Shown here one piece after another: positions 7,279-14,905 of a DNA stretch of 19,300 nucleotides (positions are counted from its first letter, which is position 1; the number at the start of each line of letters is the position of its first letter). Origin of the DNA: Pseudomonadota bacterium (lineage in GTDB: Bacteria > Pseudomonadota > Gammaproteobacteria > Xanthomonadales > Xanthomonadaceae). A program made the position numbers and the translations under genes. The notes beneath the pieces were generated by a model. The model searched no databases, was not told the DNA's origin, and saw nothing but the letters and a program-made list of their open reading frames with translations. The stretch is from NCBI GenBank assembly GCA_023394655.1, contig JAEXAG010000030.1, positions 1 through 19,300 on the forward strand, in the 5' to 3' direction.

Positions 7279-9198
7279 ATGAACCAGCAGAACAGCCCCG
7301 GGACGGACCCGCAGCACCCCGCCGGCCACGCGCCGAAGGGCGGCTTGGCGGGCTTGATGGTCGGGGCGATCGGCGTGGTGTTCGGCGACATCGGCACCAG
7401 TCCGCTGTACACGCTCAAGGAAGCGTTCTCCCCGCACTACGGGCTGGTGGCCAACCACGACACCGTGCTGGGCATCCTTTCGCTGGTGTTCTGGTCGCTG
7501 ATGCTGGTGGTGACGCTGAAGTACGTCACCATCATCATGCGCGCCGACAACGAGGGCGAGGGCGGCATCATGGCGCTGATGGCGCTGGCCCAGCGCACCC
7601 TGCCCAAGGGCTCGAAATCGGCCTACGTGGTGGGCATCTTCGGCATCTTCGGCGCCTCGCTGTTCTTCGGCGATGGCGTGATCACCCCGGCGATCTCGGT
7701 GCTTTCGGCCATCGAAGGCCTGGAGGTCGTCGCGCCGCGGCTCGGCAGCTGGATCATGCCGCTCACGGTCGTGGTGCTCCTGGTGCTGTTCATGGGCCAG
7801 CGCTTCGGCACCGAGAAAGTCGGCAGGATTTTCGGGCCGATCACCATCGCCTGGTTCGCCACGCTGGCGGTGCTGGGCGTGGTCAATACGCTGCACGAGC
7901 CGGAAGTGCTCAAGGCCTTCAACCCGGTCTGGGCGGCGCGCTTCTTCATGGAACACGGCTGGCACGGCATCTTCATCCTCGGCGCGGTGGTGCTGGCGGT
8001 GACCGGCGGCGAGGCGCTCTACACCGACATGGGCCACTTCGGCGCGCGCCCGATCCGGCTTTCCTGGTACTTCTTCGTGCTCCCGGCGCTGATGCTCAAC
8101 TACCTGGGGCAGGGCGCGCTGGTGCTGGAAGACCCGGGCGCGATCCGCAATCCGTTCTACATCGGCGTGCCGGACTGGGCGCAATGGCCGATGATCGTGC
8201 TGGCGACGTCGGCCACGGTGATCGCCTCGCAGGCGGTCATCACCGGCGCGTTCTCGATCGCGCGGCAGGCCATGCAGCTGGGCTACATCCCGCGCATGCG
8301 GATCACGCACACCTCCAGCGACACCATCGGGCAGATCTACATCCCGGGCGTGAACTGGATGCTGATGGTGCTGGTGATCGGGCTGGTGCTGACTTTCCGC
8401 AGCTCCAGCAATCTGGCGGTGGCCTACGGCATTTCGGTCTCGATGACGATGTTCATCGACACCCTGCTGCTGGCGCTGGTGGCCAGCAAGCTGTGGCCGA
8501 TGCATCGGCGCTGGGTGCTGCCCCTGTGCGTGCTGTTCCTGCTGATCGAAACCGCCTTCGTCATCGCCAATGGCGCCAAGATCCTGCAGGGCGCCTGGTT
8601 CCCGGTGGTGCTCGGCATCGTGCTGTTCACCCTGCTGCGCACCTGGCGTCGCGGCCGCGAGCTGCTGCGCACGGAAATGCAGAAGGAAGGCATCCAGCTC
8701 GACAGCTTCCTGCCCGGCCTGATGCTCTCGCCGCCGGTGCGGGTGCCGGGCACCGCGGTGTTCCTCACCGCCGACAAGGGCGTGGTGCCGCACGCGCTGC
8801 TGCACAACCTCAAGCACAACAAGGTGCTGCACGAACACAACGTGTTCCTGACCGTGGACACGCTGGCGGTGCCCTATGCGCCGCGCGGCGAGCGCCTGCG
8901 CATCCATGAAATCGGCGACGATTTCTGGCGCATCACCGTGCGCTTCGGCTTCATGGAGACGCCGGACGTGCCGCAGGCCTTGATGCAGAGCTGCGACCAC
9001 TGCGAGCTGATCATCGATCCGATGGACACCACTTATTTCGCCAGCCGCGAGACCATCGTCGCGCGAGCCAATCGCGGCATGCCGCTGTGGCGCGACCGGC
9101 TGTTCGCCCTCATGCACCGCAACGCGGCCCCGGCCACCGGCTTCTTCCGCATCCCCGGCAACCGGCTGGTGGAGCTTGGCGCCCAGGTGCAGATCTGA
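7279..9198 (+). CDS. kup: KUP/HAK/KT-family potassium uptake protein
   Basis: This 639-residue inner-membrane protein imports K+, probably by proton symport as described for E. coli Kup (622 residues). The family signature FGDIGTSPLYTLKEAF lies at residues 35-50 in the first membrane helix; Asp37 corresponds to the essential first-helix Asp of the family. DNEGEGGIMAL and FFGDGVITPAISVLSAIEGLE follow. About 12 hydrophobic segments fill the first 450 residues or so, and a soluble C-terminal domain holds LFLTADKGVVPHALLHNLKHN. A cytosolic tail of about 20 residues rich in Gly, Pro and His precedes helix 1. There is no clear Shine-Dalgarno at the ATG. It sits in the same direction between ruvA (76-base gap) and ruvB (48-base gap), unrelated in function to both, an arrangement I recall from other xanthomonads. 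Confidence 0.96.
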   Translation: MNQQNSPGTDPQHPAGHAPKGGLAGLMVGAIGVVFGDIGTSPLYTLKEAFSPHYGLVANHDTVLGILSLVFWSLMLVVTLKYVTIIMRADNEGEGGIMALMALAQRTLPKGSKSAYVVGIFGIFGASLFFGDGVITPAISVLSAIEGLEVVAPRLGSWIMPLTVVVLLVLFMGQRFGTEKVGRIFGPITIAWFATLAVLGVVNTLHEPEVLKAFNPVWAARFFMEHGWHGIFILGAVVLAVTGGEALYTDMGHFGARPIRLSWYFFVLPALMLNYLGQGALVLEDPGAIRNPFYIGVPDWAQWPMIVLATSATVIASQAVITGAFSIARQAMQLGYIPRMRITHTSSDTIGQIYIPGVNWMLMVLVIGLVLTFRSSSNLAVAYGISVSMTMFIDTLLLALVASKLWPMHRRWVLPLCVLFLLIETAFVIANGAKILQGAWFPVVLGIVLFTLLRTWRRGRELLRTEMQKEGIQLDSFLPGLMLSPPVRVPGTAVFLTADKGVVPHALLHNLKHNKVLHEHNVFLTVDTLAVPYAPRGERLRIHEIGDDFWRITVRFGFMETPDVPQALMQSCDHCELIIDPMDTTYFASRETIVARANRGMPLWRDRLFALMHRNAAPATGFFRIPGNRLVELGAQVQI

Positions 9199-9230
9199 GC
9201 CCCCGGCGGGCCGCCGTTGCGGGGCCGGCT

Positions 9231-9245
9231 CCGCCATAATGGCGG
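9231..9245 (+). promoter_or_regulatory. Palindromic -10-like element just before ruvB
   Basis: CCGCCAT-A-ATGGCGG is a perfect 7-bp inverted repeat. It contains CATAAT (9235-9240, 5 of 6 to the -10 consensus) only 6 bases before the ruvB ATG. A start site 6-8 bases after such a box would give a leaderless or nearly leaderless message. No good -35 lies 16-18 bases upstream. Confidence 0.35.
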
Positions 9246-9246
9246 C

Positions 9247-10281
9247 ATGAGCGAAGACCGCCTGATCGGGCCCGTGGCCACCCGCGAGGATGATGCCGTC
9301 GATGCCAGCCTGCGTCCCAGGCGACTGGCCGAGTACCTTGGCCAGGCACCGGTGCGCGAGCAGATGCAGATCTACATCGACGCCGCCAAGGGCCGTGGCG
9401 AGGCGCTCGACCATGTCCTGATCTTCGGCCCGCCCGGCCTCGGCAAGACCACGCTTTCGCACGTGATCGCCAACGAGCTGGGCGTGGGCCTGCGGGTGAC
9501 TTCCGGCCCGGTGATCGAGCGCGCCGGCGATCTCGCCGCGCTGCTGACCAACCTGCAACCGCACGACGTGCTGTTCATCGACGAGATCCACCGCCTTTCG
9601 CCCGTGGTCGAGGAAGTGCTGTACCCGGCGATGGAGGATTTCCAGATCGACATCATGATCGGCGAAGGCCCGGCCGCGCGCTCGATCAAGCTCGACCTGC
9701 CGCCGTTCACCCTGGTCGGCGCCACCACCCGCGCCGGCCTGTTGACCGCGCCGCTGCGCGATCGTTTCGGCATCGTCCAGCGGCTGGAGTTCTACAGCGC
9801 AGACGAGCTTGCGCGCATCGTGCGGCGCTCCGCGCAGATCCTCGGCATCGATTGCGAGGCCGAGGGCGCCGGCGAGATCGCACGGCGCGCGCGTGGCACC
9901 CCGCGTATCGCCAACCGCCTGCTGCGCCGCGTGCGCGATTACGCCCAGGTCCGCGCCGAAGGGCGCATCGAGCGCGAGGTCGCGGCCGCCGCCATGCAGA
10001 TGCTGCAGGTCGATCCCGAAGGCTTCGACGACCTCGACCGGCGTCTGCTGCGGCTCGTCATCGAGAACTTCGATGGCGGCCCGGTGGGCGTGGAGTCGCT
10101 GGCGGCCGCGCTGTCGGAAGAGCGCGGCACGCTGGAGGACGTCATCGAGCCCTACCTGATCCAGCAAGGCTTCCTGGCGCGCACCGCGCGTGGGCGCATC
10201 GCCACCCACAAGGCGTATCGACACCTCGGGCTCGACCCCAAGGGCCGCGCACCCGACCTGTTCGTGGCGGAGGAAGGCTGA
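9247..10281 (+). CDS. ruvB: Holliday junction branch-migration ATPase RuvB
   Basis: RuvB is the AAA+ hexameric motor that pulls DNA arms through the RuvA-bound junction. The 344-residue protein matches the family length. Walker A is GPPGLGKTT (61-69), Walker B LFIDEIH (109-115), sensor 1 GATTRAG (158-164), and the arginine-finger region LRDRFGIVQRL (170-180). The C-terminal winged helix ends IATHKAYRHLGL. The start MSEDRLIGP follows family precedent; the frame is open 10 codons upstream (ATG at 9217), but those residues look unlike RuvB. There is no strong ribosome binding site, and a -10-like palindrome lies directly before the ATG. The TGA overlaps the ybgC ATG by one base, linking ruvB to the tol genes. 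Confidence 0.97.
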   Translation: MSEDRLIGPVATREDDAVDASLRPRRLAEYLGQAPVREQMQIYIDAAKGRGEALDHVLIFGPPGLGKTTLSHVIANELGVGLRVTSGPVIERAGDLAALLTNLQPHDVLFIDEIHRLSPVVEEVLYPAMEDFQIDIMIGEGPAARSIKLDLPPFTLVGATTRAGLLTAPLRDRFGIVQRLEFYSADELARIVRRSAQILGIDCEAEGAGEIARRARGTPRIANRLLRRVRDYAQVRAEGRIEREVAAAAMQMLQVDPEGFDDLDRRLLRLVIENFDGGPVGVESLAAALSEERGTLEDVIEPYLIQQGFLARTARGRIATHKAYRHLGLDPKGRAPDLFVAEEG

Positions 10282-10676
10282 TGGACGGCTTCCGGCTCCC
10301 GGTACGGGTGTACTGGGAAGACACCGACGCCGGCGGCGTGGTCTACCACGCGCAGTACCTCGCCTTCATGGAGCGCGCCCGCAGCGAATGGATGCGTGGC
10401 CTCGGCTTCGGCCAGGAAACCCTGCGCGATGCCCACGGCACCTCCTTCGTGGTGCGCGCGATGCAGGTGGATTTCCGCGCCCCGGCACGGCTCGACGATC
10501 TGCTTTCAGTCAGCGTCGATCTTGCACAATGCCGGGGTGCCAGCCTGGTCATCCGCCAGGAGATCCGCATCGGCGAGCGCCTGCTGGTATCGGCCGAGGC
10601 GCGGATCGCCGCGGTCTCCGCCGACGATTTCCGACCGGCACCGATCCCGGATGCATTGCGGGCCGTGCTGGTCTAA
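10281..10676 (+). CDS. ybgC: Tol-Pal-associated acyl-CoA thioesterase YbgC
   Basis: This 131-residue hotdog-fold thioesterase belongs to the YbgC/FadM family, which hydrolyses acyl-CoA or acyl-carrier-protein thioesters in the cytoplasm. The active-site segment is WEDTDAGGVVYHAQYLAFME near the N-terminus, with the conserved Asp in DTDAGG and the Tyr/His of VYHAQYL. A hydrophobic beta-sheet core follows (SFVVRAMQVDF, SLVIRQEIRI). Its ATG overlaps the ruvB TGA, and GGAGGAAGG in the end of ruvB serves as its ribosome binding site. It immediately precedes tolQ, as in most proteobacterial tol-pal operons. YbgC may link phospholipid metabolism to the Tol complex, but its exact role is unsettled. 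Confidence 0.95.
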   Translation: MDGFRLPVRVYWEDTDAGGVVYHAQYLAFMERARSEWMRGLGFGQETLRDAHGTSFVVRAMQVDFRAPARLDDLLSVSVDLAQCRGASLVIRQEIRIGERLLVSAEARIAAVSADDFRPAPIPDALRAVLV

Positions 10677-10703
10677 CCCGAACCCCAGAGGAGCGACAAA
10701 CGG

Positions 10704-11483
<780 letters not shown>

Positions 11484-11489
11484 GCGGAC

Positions 11490-11927
11490 ATGGGCGTGCG
11501 TCGCCAGCGCAAGCGCAAGCTGAAGGCCGAGATCAACGTCGTGCCCTACATCGACGTGATGCTGGTCCTGCTCATCATCTTCATGGTCACCGCGCCGCTG
11601 CTGAACCTCGGCGTGGACATCGAGTTGCCGCAGTCCGAGGCCCGCTCCATCCAGAGCCGCGAGGACCCGGTGGTGGTCAGCGTGGACCGCAGCGGGCGCA
11701 TGTACCTGACCCTGCAGGGCGACCACAACCGCGAGGTCTCGCGCGAGGAACTGGTGGCGAAGGTCGGCGCGTTCGTGCGCAACCGACCGGACGTGCCGGT
11801 GTACGTGGCCGGCGATGCCAATGCCGCCTACCAGACCGTGTACGACGTGCTCGGCATCCTGCAGACCGAAGCCGGCGTGGCACGCGCCGGGCTGATGAGT
11901 ACGCCGGCGGAGAAGGCCGGCCGATGA
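11490..11927 (+). CDS. tolR: Tol-Pal proton-channel subunit TolR
   Basis: TolR (145 residues) is the single-pass inner-membrane partner of TolQ and TolA, of the ExbD/TolR family. A basic N-terminus (RRQRKRKLKAEINVVP) precedes the membrane helix YIDVMLVLLIIFMVTAPL at about 20-37. Asp22 is the proton-carrying residue equivalent to Asp23 of E. coli. The periplasmic domain (about 45-145) ends with AYQTVYDVLGILQTEAGVARAGLMS, typical of the fold. It begins 6 bases after tolQ, and its TGA overlaps the ATG of an 11-codon mini-ORF that reaches the tolA start. Confidence 0.96.
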   Translation: MGVRRQRKRKLKAEINVVPYIDVMLVLLIIFMVTAPLLNLGVDIELPQSEARSIQSREDPVVVSVDRSGRMYLTLQGDHNREVSREELVAKVGAFVRNRPDVPVYVAGDANAAYQTVYDVLGILQTEAGVARAGLMSTPAEKAGR

Positions 11928-11959
11928 ACGTCGCGCCCGCACGCGAGGAGGCCCGGTGA
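11924..11959 (+). CDS. Possible 11-codon coupling mini-ORF between tolR and tolA
   Basis: ATG at 11924 overlaps the tolR stop (ATGA). It reads 11 codons, MNVAPAREEAR, and its TGA overlaps the tolA GTG start (GTGA). GAGAAGG lies about 7 bases upstream as a ribosome binding site. Its own GAGGAG forms the tolA ribosome binding site. It is in a different frame from both neighbours. If translated, it would hand ribosomes from tolR to tolA and stop the gap being untranslated. It could equally be chance, since stop-start overlaps are common at high GC. Confidence 0.3.
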   Translation: MNVAPAREEAR

Positions 11960-12957
11960 GGGAAACGCGCGCCGATACCACCCGCGCGCTGGTGCTGGCG
12001 GTGTTCCTGCACCTGCTGCTGGGCGTGCTGGTATTCCTCGGCCTCGGTTGGGTGCGCGAGAGTGCGGAGCCGGCCGGCGGCGGCCCGGTGGTCGAGGCCG
12101 AGATGGTGGATGCCGGATCGCTCTCCGCGCGGATGCGGCAGGCGCTTGCACGGCGTGAACCGGCCGAGCAGGAACAGGCCGAACTCGAACCACCGAGGCC
12201 CGCCGAACCGCTGCCCGAGGACATCGGCGAGCCCGTGGATGCACAACCGGAGCCGGATGTCCCCGTGGAGCCCGAGCCGCAGGCGCCCGCCGCGCCGCCC
12301 GAGCCGCCGCCCGCGGCCCGGCCTGATACCCGCGAGCAGGAAGCGGTGCGCCGGGAGGCGATCGCGCGCGAAACCCGCGAGCGCGAACCGGAAGCCCTGC
12401 GCCGCCAGGCCGAACAGCAGAAACGCGAGCGGCAGGCCGCCGAAGCCGCCGAGGAAAAACGCCGTCTGGCCGCGCAACAGCAGGCCCAGGCCGATGCCCG
12501 CGCCAAGGCCGCCGCGGATGCCAAGGCGGCTGATGCCAAGGCCCGCGAGGAACGCGAAGCGCGCGAGGCACGGGCACGCCAATTGGCCGCCGCCCGTGCG
12601 CAGCAGCAGGCCGATGCCGAAGCCCGGGCCGCGGCGCGCAGCAATCCGGGCCCGGCCAGCGGGGCGGGGCAGGGCCGGGATACCCGCGCCGAATGGCTGG
12701 CGCTGGTGGTCGGCGAGATCGAGAAACAGTGGCGGCGCCCGGACGACATCCCGCGCGGCCAGCGCTGCCCCATCCGCATCAAGCTGCTGCCGGGGGGCGA
12801 TGTGCTCTCGGCCGAGGTCCAGCCCAGCTGCCCCTACAGCGAGGAAAACCGGCGCACCGTGGAGGCCGCGGTGAAGAAGGCCAGCCCGCTGCCGCTCAAG
12901 GGCAACGAAAACCTCGAACTGCGCGATTTCGTGGTCAATTTCTACCCGTCGCGCTGA
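11956..12957 (+). CDS. tolA: Tol-Pal energy-transducing protein TolA
   Basis: TolA (333 residues) spans the periplasm, linking the TolQR motor to TolB and Pal. A single N-terminal anchor lies at about 11-31 (ALVLAVFLHLLLGVLVFLGL). A Pro/Glu-rich stretch follows (about 60-115), then a long Ala/Arg/Glu/Lys/Gln helix (about 116-225) with repeats like AAEAAEEKRRLAAQQQAQAD. The C-terminal TonB-like domain (about 235-333) contains WLALVVGEIEKQWRRP and a Cys pair (RCPIRI, PSCPYS) fit for a disulphide. In the anchor, His19 is kept but the residue four before it is Ala15; as I recall, E. coli TolA has Ser there. The start is GTG, backed by GAGGAGG 4 bases upstream; the only earlier ATG nearby is in another frame. 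It is the last tol gene here; tolB and pal do not follow. Confidence 0.93.
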   Translation: MRETRADTTRALVLAVFLHLLLGVLVFLGLGWVRESAEPAGGGPVVEAEMVDAGSLSARMRQALARREPAEQEQAELEPPRPAEPLPEDIGEPVDAQPEPDVPVEPEPQAPAAPPEPPPAARPDTREQEAVRREAIARETREREPEALRRQAEQQKRERQAAEAAEEKRRLAAQQQAQADARAKAAADAKAADAKAREEREAREARARQLAAARAQQQADAEARAAARSNPGPASGAGQGRDTRAEWLALVVGEIEKQWRRPDDIPRGQRCPIRIKLLPGGDVLSAEVQPSCPYSEENRRTVEAAVKKASPLPLKGNENLELRDFVVNFYPSR

Positions 12958-12980
12958 GTGCCTTCTCCACGCCCGGAGGC

Positions 12981-13009
12981 TTGCATGGGCCGTGAAAGCC
13001 CGCTATCAT
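12981..13009 (+). promoter_or_regulatory. Sigma-70-type promoter for rpmE2
   Basis: TTGCAT (12981-12986) and TATCAT (13004-13009) are separated by exactly 17 bases. A start near 13016 would leave a leader of about 26 bases before the rpmE2 ATG. It lies between tolA and rpmE2, so rpmE2 need not depend on the tol operon. I see no obvious Zur-like palindrome around it. Confidence 0.65.
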
Positions 13010-13041
13010 GGCCGGCTCATTCCATTCATTCCGGTGCCGTC

Positions 13042-13287
13042 ATGAAGGCCGACATCCATCCCAACTACCGCGAAGTCGTTTTCCACGACGTCACCTCGGA
13101 CTTCAAGTTCCTGACCCGCTCGACCCTTGGCAGCAAGGAAACCGTCAAGTGGGAAGACGGCAACGAGTACCCGCTGGTGAAGGTGGAAATCTCCTCCGCC
13201 TCGCACCCGTTCTACACCGGCCAGAACCGCGTGGTCGACACCGCCGGCCGCATCGACAAGTTCAAGCGCCGCTACGCTTCCAAGTAA
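13042..13287 (+). CDS. rpmE2: 50S ribosomal protein L31 type B
   Basis: This 81-residue protein is the type B (zinc-free) form of bL31, a large-subunit protein at the intersubunit bridge. It begins MKADIHPNYREVVFHDVTSD and ends IDKFKRRYASK, with HPFYTGQNRVVDTAGR in the middle, all typical of the family. It has no cysteines, so the CxxC zinc-binding site of type A L31 is absent. The frame is open further upstream, but only this ATG gives an L31 N-terminus. No Shine-Dalgarno is evident. The gene is flanked by its own promoter and a strong terminator. In several bacteria the type B form replaces the zinc form under zinc limitation; in others it is the only copy, and the window cannot decide. Confidence 0.96.
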   Translation: MKADIHPNYREVVFHDVTSDFKFLTRSTLGSKETVKWEDGNEYPLVKVEISSASHPFYTGQNRVVDTAGRIDKFKRRYASK

Positions 13288-13328
13288 GCGTCGCGTCGGC
13301 GCGGGGAAAAGCCCGTGCCCGCCGGAAC

Positions 13329-13359
13329 GATGGCCGCCCCGTGCGGCCATCTTCGTTTC
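13329..13359 (+). terminator. Intrinsic terminator after rpmE2
   Basis: GATGGCCGC (13329-13337) pairs perfectly with GCGGCCATC (13343-13351) around the loop CCCGT. A T-rich tail TTCGTTT follows. The 9-bp stem lies 41 bases after the rpmE2 stop and well before gltA. Confidence 0.85.
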
Positions 13360-13536
13360 CGACGCCGTGCCCACGCCGGTGCGCGACAATTCCCGTAACG
13401 CTGCGTTCCGGAAATTCGACCATCGTCGCGCTCCCGGCCCTTCGCAACGGTATGCCATAATGTTGCGTTGCGACACACATCCGGCCCGTGCCTGTCGAAG
13501 CACACGACGCGGGCCGCCAACCGAGGAACATCCGTC
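13360..13536 (+). promoter_or_regulatory. gltA upstream region with possible -10 box
   Basis: CATAAT (13456-13461) fits a -10 box and would give a leader of about 70 bases. No good -35 lies at the right distance (CCCGGC at 13433), so an activator may be needed or the box is wrong. GAGGAA (13523-13528) 8 bases before the ATG is the gltA ribosome binding site. Nothing else is recognised in this stretch. Confidence 0.4.
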
Positions 13537-14826
13537 ATGTCCGATCTCAAGGAAGTCAGCCTCAGCGCCGGCGACAAGACCCTGCAGCTGCCGGTGATCC
13601 AGCCGGTGCTGGGCCAGCCCTGCATCGACATCGCCAAGCTGCCGCGCGAAACCGGCTGCTTCACCTACGACAACGGCTTCACCGCCACCGCGAGCTGCAA
13701 GTCGGCCATCACCTACATCGATGGCGATGCCGGCGTGCTGCTGCACCGTGGCTATTCGATCGAGCAGCTGGCCGAGAAGTCCAGCTTCCTCGAAGTGGCC
13801 TACCTGCTGATGAACGGCGAGCTGCCGAGCGCGGACGAGTTCACCCGCTTCGAAGGCGAGGTGACCCGACACACCCTGCTCAACGAGAAGTTCAAGCAGT
13901 TCGTCGAAGGCTTCCATCACGATGCCCACCCGATGGCGATGATGATGGGCATGCTCGGCTCGATGGCGAGCTTCTACCACAACGATCTCGATTACGAAGA
14001 TCCGGAACAGCGCCGCCTCGCCGCGATCCGCCTGATCGCCAAGGTCCCGACCGTCGCCGCGCTGTGCTACCGCCACCGCCTGGGCTTCCCGGGTGCCTAT
14101 CCGCGCAACGACCTGCCCTACGTCACCCGCTTCCTGCACCAGATGTTCGAGGTGCCGAGCGAGCCGCTCGAGCTGAGCCCGGTGGCCGCGCGCGCGCTGG
14201 ACCTGCTGTTCATCCTGCACGCCGACCACGAGCAGAATGCCTCCACCTCGACCGTCCGCCTGGTCGGTTCGACCGGCGCCAACCCCTATGCCTGCGTGGC
14301 CTCGGGCGTGGCCGCGCTGTGGGGCCCGGCGCATGGCGGCGCCAACGAAGCCGTCCTGAAGATGCTGGAGGAAATCGGCACCGCTTCGAACGTGCAGAGC
14401 GCGGTCGATCGCGCCAAGGACAAGGAGTCCGGTTTCCGCCTGATGGGCTTCGGCCACCGCGTGTACAAGAACTTCGATCCGCGCGCGAAGATCATCCGCG
14501 AGATGACCTACAAGGTGCTGGACGACCTCGGCATCGACGATCCGCTGCTCGACGTGGCGATGAAGCTGGAAGAGGCCGCGCTGAAGGATGAATACTTCGT
14601 GCAGCGCAAGCTCTACCCGAACGTCGATTTCTACAGCGGCATCATCTACAAGGCGCTGAAGATCCCGACCGAGATGTTCACCGTGATGTTCGCCATCGCG
14701 CGCACCGCCGGCTGGATCAGCCACTGGCTGGAGCAGCAGAACGATCCGGAGAACAAGATCGGTCGTCCGCGCCAGGTCTATACCGGCCACGCCAGCCGCG
14801 ATTACGTGGCGATCGACAAGCGCTGA
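13537..14826 (+). CDS. gltA: Citrate synthase (type II)
   Basis: Citrate synthase condenses oxaloacetate and acetyl-CoA, the entry step of the TCA cycle. The 429-residue length fits the hexameric type II enzymes of Gram-negative bacteria (E. coli 427). Catalytic residues are visible: His266 in WGPAHGGANEA, His307 in GFGHRVYKNFDPR, and Asp364 in PNVDFYSGI. The N-terminal beta-rich region (KTLQLPVIQPVLGQPCIDI) is typical of type II. Where E. coli has the NADH-protecting Cys206 (sequence TPCEP, from memory), this protein has Ser208 (VPSEP), so NADH control may differ. The start MSDLKEV is chosen for the GAGGAA box. The gene stands alone, with a terminator on each side. Confidence 0.97.
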   Translation: MSDLKEVSLSAGDKTLQLPVIQPVLGQPCIDIAKLPRETGCFTYDNGFTATASCKSAITYIDGDAGVLLHRGYSIEQLAEKSSFLEVAYLLMNGELPSADEFTRFEGEVTRHTLLNEKFKQFVEGFHHDAHPMAMMMGMLGSMASFYHNDLDYEDPEQRRLAAIRLIAKVPTVAALCYRHRLGFPGAYPRNDLPYVTRFLHQMFEVPSEPLELSPVAARALDLLFILHADHEQNASTSTVRLVGSTGANPYACVASGVAALWGPAHGGANEAVLKMLEEIGTASNVQSAVDRAKDKESGFRLMGFGHRVYKNFDPRAKIIREMTYKVLDDLGIDDPLLDVAMKLEEAALKDEYFVQRKLYPNVDFYSGIIYKALKIPTEMFTVMFAIARTAGWISHWLEQQNDPENKIGRPRQVYTGHASRDYVAIDKR

Positions 14827-14858
14827 TCGCCCTCGGGCGACGCCACGCCGCAAACGCG

Positions 14859-14884
14859 ACGCCCCGCCAAGTGCGGGGCGTTTG
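14859..14884. terminator. Terminator between convergent gltA and the 221-residue protein gene
   Basis: ACGCCCCGC (14859-14867) pairs perfectly with GCGGGGCGT (14873-14881) around the loop CAAGT. TTTG follows on the plus strand. On the minus strand the stem is followed by CGCGTTTG. It lies in the 79-base gap of two convergent genes and can serve both. Confidence 0.75.
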
Positions 14885-14905
14885 CCTTGGGCCGCGGGAA
14901 GACGC

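Noticed and set aside
7168..10224. Very long minus-strand open frame of about 1018 codons
   Set aside because: It lies antisense to kup and ruvB, is rich in His, Gln, Arg and Asp with no recognisable domain, and is the usual GC-driven shadow of conserved genes.
12300..12660. Repetitive Ala/Glu/Arg/Gln coding stretch considered as a DNA repeat array
   Set aside because: The repeats are degenerate and in frame; they encode the TolA periplasmic helix and need no separate explanation.
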